Both the position numbers and the translations under genes were made by a program. Source: a virus. Taken from it: 48,393 bases of DNA. The notes beneath the pieces are model-generated. The model ran no database searches and had not been told where the DNA came from. It saw only the letters and a list, made by a program, of their open reading frames with translations. The DNA lies in the IMG/VR virus record IMGVR_UViG_3300020312_000526, positions 1-48,393 of that record; one strand, 5' to 3'. Positions 29,938 through 38,702 of the stretch are shown one piece after another; the first letter of the stretch is position 1; every line of letters starts with the position of its first letter.

Positions 29938-30211
29938 CCTTTACTCCGACTTTGATTTTCTTAGCGTTGTCCTTGATCTTTAACCCATCCCTTACATTTC
30001 TAATATGCCATTTATCGCACATATCACTGACGATTTCTCTGCCTAATTCCAAAGCCAAATCATCTGCAAGACCAGTAAAGGTTCCATGAGGATGAGCATG
30101 GGGTAAATCATGTCGTTTGGAACGATCATATAAATAATTCATGAAGTCGCATCGATTCTGCTGTAACCGCACTTCACGTTTAACTCGCTCTCTTTGTTCA
30201 GTTGATGGCAT
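29921..30211 (-). CDS. Hypothetical basic protein, 96 aa
   Basis: Charged and His-rich in the middle (RSKRHDLPHAHPHGTFTGLA), which might bind a metal. No recognised domain. Upstream gap of 25 bases to the oxygenase gene contains CTTGCATATTG, similar to the palindrome half-sites seen at other starts. Confidence 0.6.
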   Translation of the reverse strand: MPSTEQRERVKREVRLQQNRCDFMNYLYDRSKRHDLPHAHPHGTFTGLADDLALELGREIVSDMCDKWHIRNVRDGLKIKDNAKKIKVGVKDEDKN

Positions 30212-30236
30212 GTTCTATATCTTGCATATTGAAAGC

Positions 30237-30836
30237 TTAGTCTTCTTTTGGAGATTGTCCAGAGTCTTGATGCCCTTCTCCTTCGTTTGCATAGGTAGGA
30301 GGTGTTGCCATTTTCCTTCTGCCCCATAAAACCAAGGAGGCTCGATTGCCTTTGGTTACTGGTTCGACTCCATGCATCAACATGGAGGGGAAAACAATGA
30401 TGCGTCCAAGTTTTTCCTCTGGTAATTGGTTCCTTAAATTTATGAATCTTAAATTTCCACCTTCGTATTTGTTTCGTGGTGATAAAACAATTGATGCTGA
30501 TATGTCACGGTCAATATCAATGCCTGGGTCCATATGAGGATTATAAAAATTACCCACTCCGTACTCTGCGTATTGAATTGGTTCAACTTCCTGTATAGGA
30601 AAATTGAATACCTCTTGACAGATCCCGAAATAATATCTCAATGCTTTCTTGATACTTTCTCTAATTTCAGGAGGACAATCGTCTTTAGGGATAAAGCAGT
30701 TTTTAGATTTCCTGTTTTCGTCAACCACGCCTCCTTCTACTAGAGACGTCTTAATTTTACCTCTGCAATATTTTCTAATGAGACGACATTCTTTAAAACT
30801 AAGGCAGTTATCAGCCCAGGCGAAATCAGCAATCAT
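30237..30836 (-). CDS. 2-oxoglutarate/Fe(II) dioxygenase (PKHD-type)
   Basis: 199 aa. Double-stranded beta-helix pattern with FYNPHMDPGIDI (HxD iron ligands), SASIVLSPRNKYEGGNLRFI, RIIVFPSMLMHGVEPVTKGN RASLVLWG (distal His and 2OG-binding Arg). Family members hydroxylate amino acids or other small targets and are frequent in cyanophages; the substrate is unknown. ATGA overlap with the second oxygenase upstream. Confidence 0.85.
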   Translation of the reverse strand: MIADFAWADNCLSFKECRLIRKYCRGKIKTSLVEGGVVDENRKSKNCFIPKDDCPPEIRESIKKALRYYFGICQEVFNFPIQEVEPIQYAEYGVGNFYNPHMDPGIDIDRDISASIVLSPRNKYEGGNLRFINLRNQLPEEKLGRIIVFPSMLMHGVEPVTKGNRASLVLWGRRKMATPPTYANEGEGHQDSGQSPKED

Positions 30837-31627
30837 TGTTCTGCTGACTCTTCTTGTTTTTGATTATTGTCATTAAAACGTTTATATATCATTTCCTCGT
30901 CTTCAAAATAAAGATTAAAGCTGACAATAATCCTGTCCTTGCCTGACTTATTAGGTTCTGATTTATGAGGCAGCCAAGCTGGAAATAGAACCAATTCTCC
31001 AGGTTTTGGTTCAACTCTATAAATAGTGAAATAAGGATTTAAATCAGGATTACACCCTTGGGTCATTGTCTTTGTATGCCAAGACGGATCTTGAAAAACG
31101 ATTTCACCGCAGCCTGGTTCAGCTTGTGCGTAAAACACACCACTCCATCTGTAATTGGAGTGAATGTGATAAGGAACAAAACCATCTTTTGGGTAAATTG
31201 TTGTCCACATATTGCTGATCTTCATGCTGTCTACGAATTCAAAATATCCTTGACCGCTATCACCCATTTGCCCTGGCTGAAAAGCATCCCTAAGGAGCAT
31301 TCCCTGGCAACCTTTTAATAGTTCATCTGCAATAGGTTGCCACGGTTCTTCTCTTATTAAATTTCTGGAATAAAAGGAAGTTACGCCATATTTATCCCAA
31401 TCTTCTCTATCTGCGGATCGTCCTGATTTATTCCATTCTTCAGAAACCAATCCTTCTACAGCGTCACTGTTCTCTTTAAAGTAATAAGCCTGTTTTACTG
31501 CTTGTTCACAAAGGTTCTTGTTCTGTGTAGATGCTACAAATATTGGAGTACCAAATAAATCTCTACGAAAAAATCCTGTTCTTATAGCCTCATCTGGAGT
31601 CACCCCCATATTATTCACTACAGTCAT
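30833..31627 (-). CDS. 2-oxoglutarate/Fe(II) oxygenase, second type
   Basis: 264 aa. The metal site is read from YHIHSNYRWSGVFYAQ (first His pair) and LVLFPAWLPHKSEPNKSGKD RIIVSFNLYF (distal His and Arg). Preceded by FVDSMKISNMWTTIYPKDGF. The pattern fits 2OG-Fe(II) oxygenases with conserved PxHxHxxxxxSGVxY found in cyanophages, different from the PKHD protein next to it. Probably cotranscribed with it. Substrate unknown. Confidence 0.8.
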   Translation of the reverse strand: MTVVNNMGVTPDEAIRTGFFRRDLFGTPIFVASTQNKNLCEQAVKQAYYFKENSDAVEGLVSEEWNKSGRSADREDWDKYGVTSFYSRNLIREEPWQPIADELLKGCQGMLLRDAFQPGQMGDSGQGYFEFVDSMKISNMWTTIYPKDGFVPYHIHSNYRWSGVFYAQAEPGCGEIVFQDPSWHTKTMTQGCNPDLNPYFTIYRVEPKPGELVLFPAWLPHKSEPNKSGKDRIIVSFNLYFEDEEMIYKRFNDNNQKQEESAEQ

Positions 31628-31634
31628 TCGTCAA

Positions 31635-31665
31635 TTCCATGTCTTACATAGTGTAAGAGATGGAA
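31635..31665 (-). promoter_or_regulatory. Strong 14-bp inverted repeat before the oxygenase pair
   Basis: TTCCATGTCTTACA (31635-31648) and TGTAAGAGATGGAA (31652-31665) are complementary with one mismatch, around TAG. The inner TCTTACA-TAG-TGTAAGA is perfect. It lies 8 bases before the oxygenase start. Hairpin or operator controlling the metabolic pair, by inference; no T-run follows, so it is not a standard terminator. Confidence 0.45.
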
Positions 31666-31681
31666 CAATTAATTGTAGTGT

Positions 31682-31945
31682 TTAAGCCTCAAATGTTCCG
31701 ATGTTCTCAGCCGTTACATCTTCTTTGATACCGTCTGCTAGATCGCTTGTTATTACTGGTTCAACATCGGTACAACTTTTAGATTCAGGATCGTAAGTAT
31801 ACTTTCTGTTTTGTTTTAATACAGGTATTTCTGTTGTAACAGATCCCCAGTGTAAATGATCAGGCAAAGTTGCTTTTGACCTTGCCTCACTATCACAAAA
31901 CTCAACGACTACCTTATCGTTGTTGTAACAAACCCATTGAGCCAT
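31682..31945 (-). CDS. Small protein paired with Gly-rich adhesin, 87 aa
   Basis: MAQWVCYNNDKVVVEFCDSE ARSKATLPDHLHWG... beta-rich start, acidic end. A similar-sized protein (33700-33975) follows the other Gly-rich gene, so the two units appear duplicated. Good AGGAG before the ATG. Possibly a tail-fibre chaperone or accessory. Confidence 0.65.
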   Translation of the reverse strand: MAQWVCYNNDKVVVEFCDSEARSKATLPDHLHWGSVTTEIPVLKQNRKYTYDPESKSCTDVEPVITSDLADGIKEDVTAENIGTFEA

Positions 31946-31960
31946 AATTAATAGTTCTCC

Positions 31961-33640
31961 TTACCATTCAATAAGTACATAACCAGGACCGCCATCTCCT
32001 GCACTTCCATTGTAGGAACCGCCAGAGTGGTGTCCACAGGCTGCACCACCACCAGCACCTATTCCGCCAGGCCCAGCACATCCATAGTTAGTACAAGCAC
32101 CACCACCTCCTAATGCGCCCCCAGCACCTCCTGCTCCACCTTGTCTAAGAAAAGGAGCATCCGCATAAACGGTACTACTCCATGCCCACGCCATATCTGC
32201 TGGATTCCATACATGAACTAGGTTTTTAGTCGTATAGTTAGCGTTACCATTGCTGGTTATACAAGCTGACCCACCCCCGCCAGCGCCAGCACCGCCTTGG
32301 CCTGCAGTGTAACAACCATCATTACCGCCGTAAGGGCTGGCACTTCTACATCCTGTTCCAGCTCCACCACCGCCTTGGCATCTACCTAAAATTCCGTTGA
32401 ACATTTTCGCTGGATAAATCGAAACTCCAGTTACAGTGGTATCTCCACCTGAAGCAAAACCAGATCCACCTCCTGCTGAACCAATACCAAGCTTTGCTTC
32501 GTGCTGGTTATAAGTCACATTCGAAGGAGCATTACCACCGCCAACACCTGATGATGTTGCTTCTCCATCGCCGTAACGAGCACCTTGCATTCTCTTGAAA
32601 TTATTTTGGGCATTACCGCTGGCATATGTGTCACCAAACTGTTTTCCGTATGAGGTTCCGTCAGGATTTTCGTGTTCGTATGTATACCCAGTTACTGATG
32701 AACTTGTGCTTGTGCCCTCTCCGCCCATTCCATATGGTTGACTACCAGAAAAGTTTGGATTGCCGTCATTATCATTTCCAGTGTATCCATTACCATTAGA
32801 ACCACCGCCACCACCTGACCATGAATTATATTGACTTGCGGTTTGAGAACCAAAAGCTCTAATACCTTCTCCTCCTATGCCACCCCCACTTGCACCAGTG
32901 AAAGAGTAGCCGTATCCAGGAGATCCGTGTCCACCTCTAAATCCATTACCTTTAAAACTTCCAGCGGAGCCTCCTCCTCCACCGCCGTAGCCCTCAGGAC
33001 CCCAACCGATTGCATTTCCATTACCATTTCCTCCAGATCCACCATGATTAGTGATGCTGCCACCTGTTAATGCTGACCCTGAAACTGTTCCAGTACCGTT
33101 ATGAGGTGCTTGACCACTGGTTGGAGGACCGCCATTACCGCCTGGAGCTTGAACATATAAAACAGATGAACCGCCGTTTCCACTACTCATCTCTACAATT
33201 GTCTGTTGCCCACTAGCGCCTGACCCACTTCCTTCGTTTCTGCTCATTCCTCTTCCACTTCTACCGACCTGAACATCAAGGACCTGCCCTGCACTAACAG
33301 TGAATTCTCCGCTAGAGAATGCACCACCAGATCCACCGCCTGATCCATAATATGAACTTGCATATCTACCCCCACCACCACCTGAACCAATGCAAGTAAC
33401 TCTTATTTTTGTAACGCCGCTAGGAACAGTCCATGTAGTAGTGTGAACCCTACGGTTTGTTGCTACCCCATTAATACTCCTTTGAGACTGAGTTATTTCA
33501 CTGACGTAACTAGTTGGTATCCCAGAGGCAGATTGACTTTCGCCGTAAAAATCTTGCCATCTTTTAAACTCACGACTGTCGGAGACGCCGCCTGCTGCTC
33601 CGCCACCAGTGTCAATTAACGCCGACAAAAGGATAGACAT
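31961..33640 (-). CDS. Glycine-rich tail adhesin (receptor-binding candidate), copy 2
   Basis: 559 aa. The N-terminal part (SREFKRWQDFYGESQSASGI, TWTVPSGVTKIRVTCIGSGG) is shared in pattern with the protein at 33989-35683; the rest is dominated by poly-Gly blocks (GGNGNGNAIGWGPEGYGGGG, GGGGGSNGNGYTGNDND). Both end GGPGYVLIEW. Poly-glycine sandwich folds with receptor loops are known in T-even-type adhesins (gp38-like), making this a likely host-recognition protein. Minus-strand late gene. Confidence 0.75.
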   Translation of the reverse strand: MSILLSALIDTGGGAAGGVSDSREFKRWQDFYGESQSASGIPTSYVSEITQSQRSINGVATNRRVHTTTWTVPSGVTKIRVTCIGSGGGGGRYASSYYGSGGGSGGAFSSGEFTVSAGQVLDVQVGRSGRGMSRNEGSGSGASGQQTIVEMSSGNGGSSVLYVQAPGGNGGPPTSGQAPHNGTGTVSGSALTGGSITNHGGSGGNGNGNAIGWGPEGYGGGGGGSAGSFKGNGFRGGHGSPGYGYSFTGASGGGIGGEGIRAFGSQTASQYNSWSGGGGGSNGNGYTGNDNDGNPNFSGSQPYGMGGEGTSTSSSVTGYTYEHENPDGTSYGKQFGDTYASGNAQNNFKRMQGARYGDGEATSSGVGGGNAPSNVTYNQHEAKLGIGSAGGGSGFASGGDTTVTGVSIYPAKMFNGILGRCQGGGGAGTGCRSASPYGGNDGCYTAGQGGAGAGGGGSACITSNGNANYTTKNLVHVWNPADMAWAWSSTVYADAPFLRQGGAGGAGGALGGGGACTNYGCAGPGGIGAGGGAACGHHSGGSYNGSAGDGGPGYVLIEW

Positions 33641-33699
33641 ATCAATCGATAGCTAGTATCTTTACCTTTTTTTATTTTAATGAAATTATTTTGATGGAA

Positions 33700-33975
33700 T
33701 TATGAATCAAGAGCCGTTCTATAACCTTCGCCTTTAATCTTGACGTCTTCGCCTAGTTCATAATCTTCTCCTACGACCTTACCGTCAACTACCTCAGGAA
33801 TCGCTACTTTGGTGAACTTTTTTGTCGTGGAATCGTAAAGATCTCCCACCTTAATTGTTTTCGTACATTTTACCCATGTAGTTCCAATTACCTGGTTAAC
33901 GGTTGGATCATAGCCAGCACTTGTATCGACGACGTTGAATACCATATCGTCTCGAATCTGAGCATATAAAGTCAT
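33700..33975 (-). CDS. Small protein following the first Gly-rich adhesin, 91 aa
   Basis: MTLYAQIRDDMVFNVVDTSA GYDPTVNQVIGTTWVKCTKT IKVGDLYDSTTKKFTKV is beta-rich with a C-terminal acidic end. AGGA upstream. It occupies the same place relative to its adhesin as the 87-aa gene does to the other copy. Possible assembly or capping protein. Confidence 0.65.
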   Translation of the reverse strand: MTLYAQIRDDMVFNVVDTSAGYDPTVNQVIGTTWVKCTKTIKVGDLYDSTTKKFTKVAIPEVVDGKVVGEDYELGEDVKIKGEGYRTALDS

Positions 33976-33988
33976 AATTTAGTCCTCC

Positions 33989-35683
33989 TTACCATTCAAT
34001 GAGTACATAGCCTGGGCCTCCACTACCACCTTTACCTCCGTAACTAGTATTGAAGTGACCATTACCACCACCGCCGCCAGCGCCTATTCCGCCAGGACCG
34101 CCCATAGAATACGGACCACAGCCACCGCCACCGCCGCAGGCTCCTCCAGCGCCGCCATTAGGTTGCAGCTTGAAATGGCCGTAACCTAAGTTTGCTTCTC
34201 CTCGTCCATCACCGTAGCCAAATGTAGCGTTGTCATATGACTGTGTATAAGCCATATTTGTTGTATCCCATTCCCATTCCTTCCACCATTTTCGCTCTGA
34301 ATGTTGGTGGCTTGTCGTGTATGCCGAAGCTCCGCCACCCCCAGCACCTGCCCCGCCTTCGCCTCCAGGGTATGAATTATTACCGAAATTGTGATTATCC
34401 GAAGCAGTAGCTCCGCCGCCTGAGCCTGTCAGTCTCCCTAGTACTCCGTTAAACATTTTTGCTGGGTAAGTTGCACCCAAAGGCTCAGTTACAGGACTTC
34501 CTCCGCCACCTACTAAACCGCTTTCATATTGGTTACCACTACCACCTCCACTGATTCTGCTTGCATTGACATTCTCTTTGTCACCGTCACCGTAACGAGT
34601 ACCTTTCATTAATTTCCACCAATCCCAATTCTTATCACCCGCCCAAGCAGCCTGGAAATTAGGGTCCCAACCTCTGTGATAAGTTCCTCTATTTACACCC
34701 GAACCATCTAGTTTTGGTTCCTCGTTATCCTTGAAGCCTAATGCAGTGATCTGATCAGACCAACCTGTTCCACCATGCGATTGAGGACTTGAGTCGTTAT
34801 CACTTCCATCAACTCCTTGACCTCGACTACCGCCGCCACCACCGCCGTGTGACCACTGATTACTTGGGCTATTGCTGCTCCCAGCATTTCCTCCTCGACC
34901 GCCTATACCGCCACCACCACCAGAGCAGAATGAATATCCTGCACTGTTACTAGCATTACCACCTCTATTGCCTACCCCTCTGTAGCTTCCTGCGCTACCA
35001 CCGCCGCCTGCGCCATAACCTTCTGGTCCAAAACCAAATGATCGATTACTTCCCTGACCGCCTTGTCCACCAGAGTTGTTGTACTGGTATGGACCTAGTA
35101 GTGAACTTCCAGAAAGAGTTCCAGTAGGAGGGCTAGGAGGGCTTTGACCAGAATCTCTTCCACCGTATGCCCCAGGAGACAACATATTCAATGCGCTTGT
35201 ACCGCCGTCTCCAGGAGCCATGACGACACTTGTGTCGGTACCATTATTCCCACTACCACTACCAGATTGGCCTTCGCCACCACGTCCGACGATAATCTGA
35301 AGGGTCTGTCCAGCAGAGACACTAACTTCTCCACTTACGAATGCTGCTCCTTGACCACCACCACCACCGTGATAATGGCTGCCTCTTCTTGAAGCTCCAC
35401 CACCGCCACCGCCTAGACATGAGACTCTGATTTTGGTGACTCCATTAGGAACGACCCAGTTAAATTGACTGTTATAACCAGCTTTTCTATTCTGAGGACC
35501 TGTACCAGTTCCACCACTCGTATTCCCAGGATTTCTTTGAACTTGAGGTATTGCTGAATCCTGTTCTTGATCGGTTCCATACCAGTCTTGCCAATTCTTA
35601 AATTCTCTATTATCTATAGCCTCAAGTCCACCAGAACTAGCTGAGCTGTCTTTTCCTATTAATGTCTTTAAACTTTGAGCCAT
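33989..35683 (-). CDS. Glycine-rich tail adhesin (receptor-binding candidate), copy 1
   Basis: 564 aa. N-terminal region AIDNREFKNWQDWYGTDQEQ then NWVVPNGVTKIRVSCLGGGG; long poly-Gly/Ser/Asn segments with GPEGYGAGGGGSAGSYRG; a middle non-Gly insertion (FKDNEEPKLDGSGVNRGTYH, WDPNFQAAWAGDKNWDWW); end GGPGYVLIEW. Sequence pattern is parallel to the protein at 31961-33640 along its length, so the two are paralogues. Its ATG overlaps the upstream stop (TAATG). Confidence 0.75.
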   Translation of the reverse strand: MAQSLKTLIGKDSSASSGGLEAIDNREFKNWQDWYGTDQEQDSAIPQVQRNPGNTSGGTGTGPQNRKAGYNSQFNWVVPNGVTKIRVSCLGGGGGGASRRGSHYHGGGGGQGAAFVSGEVSVSAGQTLQIIVGRGGEGQSGSGSGNNGTDTSVVMAPGDGGTSALNMLSPGAYGGRDSGQSPPSPPTGTLSGSSLLGPYQYNNSGGQGGQGSNRSFGFGPEGYGAGGGGSAGSYRGVGNRGGNASNSAGYSFCSGGGGGIGGRGGNAGSSNSPSNQWSHGGGGGGSRGQGVDGSDNDSSPQSHGGTGWSDQITALGFKDNEEPKLDGSGVNRGTYHRGWDPNFQAAWAGDKNWDWWKLMKGTRYGDGDKENVNASRISGGGSGNQYESGLVGGGGSPVTEPLGATYPAKMFNGVLGRLTGSGGGATASDNHNFGNNSYPGGEGGAGAGGGGASAYTTSHQHSERKWWKEWEWDTTNMAYTQSYDNATFGYGDGRGEANLGYGHFKLQPNGGAGGACGGGGGCGPYSMGGPGGIGAGGGGGNGHFNTSYGGKGGSGGPGYVLIEW

Positions 35684-36012
35684 TAGAACAACCTCCAGCC
35701 TTGAGTGGCGTCTGTATACACCAATGTGAAACCAACGTTTTTAATATCTAATTCCAAATCATCTGCTGTTCCGCAAATATTGAGTCCATTGCGATCAAGC
35801 GTAACTGCATTAGTTCCTAAGTCGCCAGTCGCATCAGCAAAATCAATAAAATCATCTTCGTTAGCAGAACTTGGAAGAGTGATTGTGAAAGATCCTCCAG
35901 AACTGTCGAGGAGTAAGGCCTCGCCAGAAGAAGCTGTGTAGTTAGCAGATTTTTTTACCCAATCTTTCCTTGAGCTTCCTGCTACTCCGTCAAACGATAA
36001 TTTACGTCCCAT
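35683..36012 (-). CDS. Small structural protein, 109 aa
   Basis: MGRKLSFDGVAGSSRKDWVK KSANYTASSGEALLLDSSGG SFTITLPSSANEDDFIDFAD is beta-rich and similar in character to short phage fibre-attachment or baseplate-decorating proteins. It is directly upstream of the first Gly-rich adhesin, whose ATG overlaps its stop. Confidence 0.6.
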   Translation of the reverse strand: MGRKLSFDGVAGSSRKDWVKKSANYTASSGEALLLDSSGGSFTITLPSSANEDDFIDFADATGDLGTNAVTLDRNGLNICGTADDLELDIKNVGFTLVYTDATQGWRLF

Positions 36013-36030
36013 GATGTATTAATAAGAGAA

Positions 36031-36366
36031 TTAGCTTTCAATTCCGTATGCATTGAAGGAGACGTATCCTGCTGTACTTCCCACAAAAACACGAGATTGA
36101 GCTTCGACTGTGATACCAGTCCTCTCTATGGCTGAGTTAGCCGCAAGAGGGTAGTCATACTCTAAATAATAATCAACTGAGATTGTTCCTGTGGTTGCGC
36201 TTTGAGAGCCAGGAACAATAGCAATTTTTATTGCATCTGAGCTTGCACCTTGGTTACACGCAGATAAAATAAATGTCGTGGTAGCCGATGCTGTAAATAA
36301 CGGCGTACTTGCGTAGTCGGGAGTTCCAGCAGTTGGTTTTAATTGTCCTTTAATACCTGAGGCCAT
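36031..36366 (-). CDS. Small beta-rich structural protein, 111 aa
   Basis: MASGIKGQLKPTAGTPDYAS TPLFTASATTTFILSACNQG ... SVDYYLEYDYPL ... GITVEAQSRVFVGSTAGYV. Typical virion decoration or fibre-type composition. Comparable fold pattern to the 43531-44067 product. Unknown role. Confidence 0.6.
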   Translation of the reverse strand: MASGIKGQLKPTAGTPDYASTPLFTASATTTFILSACNQGASSDAIKIAIVPGSQSATTGTISVDYYLEYDYPLAANSAIERTGITVEAQSRVFVGSTAGYVSFNAYGIES

Positions 36367-36434
36367 ACCAATTTATAAATTTAGCGAGCAGAAAATTTTT
36401 GCCCTGTCTTATTAAGTATAGAGAAGATCAGATG

Positions 36435-36587
36435 CTAAGGTCCAAAACCGAAGTCGCCATTTCGCTCAATACGTGCCTTGAGTTTCGCTTTTCCTTTTAG
36501 TATTTTTTTAGTTATTTTCTTGTTTCTTTCGTCAATATGATTTGCTAACTCTAGTTTTATTTTCTTGCTTTCTGACTTTTTAAACAT
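36435..36587 (-). CDS. 50-aa lysine-rich protein
   Basis: ATG 36587-36585 overlaps the TAA of the repeat-fibre gene (TAATG). MFKKSESKKIKLELANHIDE RNKKITKKILKGKAKLKARI ERNGDFGFGP: very basic, helical. Stop TAG 36435-36437. Coupling and codon pattern support it. Could bind DNA or an acidic virion surface; unknown. The 68 bases after it hold no gene. Confidence 0.65.
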   Translation of the reverse strand: MFKKSESKKIKLELANHIDERNKKITKKILKGKAKLKARIERNGDFGFGP

Positions 36588-38050
36588 TAGCCCATTGTTC
36601 CATAGAAGAATGCTTTCGAAAGGAACTGAGAACTAGTAGTGAATTGACCTGAGATCAATAGATACCAGTTTGCAACCTCTGTAGCATCTGTGATGTTTGC
36701 ACCGTTCGATGTATGATCGGCAATATTCATGTAAAGATTTAGGTTAGGTGCAGAACCTGTTGTTACTAAATCGTTGACGAAATATTGAGTTGCATCAGCG
36801 TAACCACCACGGTAGAACTGTCCAGAGGATAGTCTTGCCCAGTGATTTCCAGTAGTAAAGTCGCCTAGGAAACTAGAAGTTGATGTATGAGCATCTAAAG
36901 CTCTATATGTCTGCCCAAGATGAGTAACTACATCGTTGAGTTTATAGGCAGTTGTAACACTCCATATTCCTTTAAACTCTAGTCCTGTAGAGAAAACTTC
37001 CCAGTAAGTGGCATTTGGAGGCTCGTTACCTGTGGATGCGGCCTTACAGCGATAGTGAACACCATTAACGTTGACAATATCGTTAATCTTGTATGCAGTA
37101 GCAGCGTTGTATGCGCTGAGATATTTGAAACCTTCTACGAATAGATCCCACTCTGTTGCACTTGGTGGTTCAACTCCTGTATTAGCTACTTTTGCTCGGT
37201 AAGTTAAACCATTGATTTCAACTAAATCATTTTCTTTATAGGCAGTTGAATTACTCCAAGCACCTGTATCGTTAAATCCAACAACATAAACATCCCAATA
37301 AGTTGCATTAGGAGGTTCGTTTCCAGTTGATGCTGCCTTACAACGATATTGAATTCCATTTAACTTGGTAATATCGTTGATCTTGTATGCAGTAGCTGCG
37401 TCGTAGTCACCAGTCCAGTTAAAACCAGCAGCAAACTGAACCCAGTAAGAGGCATTTGGTGGCTCTTGGTTTGTATTATCAGCAGTACATTTGTAAACAA
37501 TGCCGTTTAAGTTAGCTAAGTCATTAACGTGGTACTCAGTTGCATTGCTCCAGTCTCCAGTATCGTTAAAACCTTCTGCAAATACTTGCCAATAAGCTCC
37601 AGCAGGAGGGTCTTGGTTCGTATGATTTTGAATACAAATATAGTTAACACCATTTTGAATGGCTACATCATTAACCTTGTATGCAGTCGCACTACTCCAT
37701 GTTCCTTTATATTTGAAACCTTCTACGAAGACTTCCCAATACGTTGCATTAGGAGGTTCGTGATTAGTAGATGTTTGCTTGTTTTTATAAAGTATTCCAC
37801 TTACATTTACTAAATCCCCAGGAGTATATGTAGTCGCTGAGTCCCATGCCCCTTTAAGTGATAAACCATCAGACATTTGAGACCAGTAGGTCGCATTATC
37901 TGGAAGATTACCTGATGTCGCTTGGGTATTTATGTAAACATACGAGTTACCACCGTAAGCAACAACATCATTTAGTTCATAACTCGAACCAGAAGAATAT
38001 GCTCCTCTCCAGAGAAAACGTAATTTACCCAGATCAATAATGGTGCTCAT
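36587..38050 (-). CDS. Repeat-built tail fibre / carbohydrate-binding protein
   Basis: 487 aa consisting of nine repeats of about 48 residues, with pattern G.WssaTaYkvNDvv..nG..Y.c...nT..ePPnatYW..f..G. The W/Y positions and the YkvND...g..Y motif resemble chitin/cellulose-binding (CBM5/12-like) modules used by phage fibres to bind polysaccharides. Repeats 5 and 7 are almost identical in part (CKAASTGNEPPNATYW), showing recent duplication. ATGA overlap with the upstream gene. Confidence 0.8.
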   Translation of the reverse strand: MSTIIDLGKLRFLWRGAYSSGSSYELNDVVAYGGNSYVYINTQATSGNLPDNATYWSQMSDGLSLKGAWDSATTYTPGDLVNVSGILYKNKQTSTNHEPPNATYWEVFVEGFKYKGTWSSATAYKVNDVAIQNGVNYICIQNHTNQDPPAGAYWQVFAEGFNDTGDWSNATEYHVNDLANLNGIVYKCTADNTNQEPPNASYWVQFAAGFNWTGDYDAATAYKINDITKLNGIQYRCKAASTGNEPPNATYWDVYVVGFNDTGAWSNSTAYKENDLVEINGLTYRAKVANTGVEPPSATEWDLFVEGFKYLSAYNAATAYKINDIVNVNGVHYRCKAASTGNEPPNATYWEVFSTGLEFKGIWSVTTAYKLNDVVTHLGQTYRALDAHTSTSSFLGDFTTGNHWARLSSGQFYRGGYADATQYFVNDLVTTGSAPNLNLYMNIADHTSNGANITDATEVANWYLLISGQFTTSSQFLSKAFFYGTMG

Positions 38051-38325
38051 ACTATTTCAACTTGTAGATGTCCTGGGAGTGATGTAGCCCAACTAAAATT
38101 GAGCAATTTATTTGACCACACAACTTTTGTATAGTCGTCTTCATTAATTATATTGTCGTCAGGAAGCTTGATAAAATCTCCATCACCGAGACGTACTAAA
38201 TCAAGTGCTCCTGTTGACTGATTGAACTTAAAACCATAGGCCTTCTTACCCGACGGTTCTGGAAACTCCTCAATGCCAGGAGTCTCAACCTCTTTGAGAA
38301 GTTGAATGGGATGATCAATGCTCAT
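38047..38325 (-). CDS. Small structural protein, 92 aa
   Basis: MSIDHPIQLLKEVETPGIEE FPEPSGKKAYGFKFNQSTGA LDLVRLGDGDFIKL: beta pattern with FNQSTGALDLVRL. Overlaps both neighbours (ATGA). Unknown, in the fibre gene group. Confidence 0.6.
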   Translation of the reverse strand: MSIDHPIQLLKEVETPGIEEFPEPSGKKAYGFKFNQSTGALDLVRLGDGDFIKLPDDNIINEDDYTKVVWSNKLLNFSWATSLPGHLQVEIV

Positions 38326-38702
38326 GCGTTAACGTCCTCGTAATAAGACAACCAGCAGCTAAACGTTTGTGGGTTAGCCCCAGTTAAATGTGTAAATCCA
38401 TTAGCCCATAAACTATCTGAAACGGTTGTGTCACCTTTTAATACAACCTTTTGTCCACTATCAATTAATTGAACGGTTTCACCTGCTTTCACAAGCTTAT
38501 CTTTCGCAAGATAGTGTTTTGCACTTCCACCACCCATCATTAAATACACATTGCAAGGAAGATCAAACTCAGTCGTATTAGATACAGACAAGCCAACAAC
38601 AACAGTACTTTTAGTTAATGGAGTTGTATAAACGTTTGTATCACCTGAATTTGGATAGCCTGAGTTGCCAAAGGGGAGTGTATCTCTTTTAAATAATGCC
38701 AT
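38322..38702 (-). CDS. Structural protein, 126 aa
   Basis: MALFKRDTLPFGNSGYPNSG DTNVYTTPLTKSTVVVGLSV SNTTEFDLPCNVYLMMGGGS: beta-sandwich-like pattern. Coupled to both neighbours. Probable fibre or baseplate component; no family recognised. Confidence 0.6.
   Translation of the reverse strand: MALFKRDTLPFGNSGYPNSGDTNVYTTPLTKSTVVVGLSVSNTTEFDLPCNVYLMMGGGSAKHYLAKDKLVKAGETVQLIDSGQKVVLKGDTTVSDSLWANGFTHLTGANPQTFSCWLSYYEDVNA

Noticed and set aside
32831-33070. Frames opposite or within the Gly-rich adhesin genes
   Set aside because: Composition follows from GGN-rich codons of the adhesin; no starts with ribosome sites.
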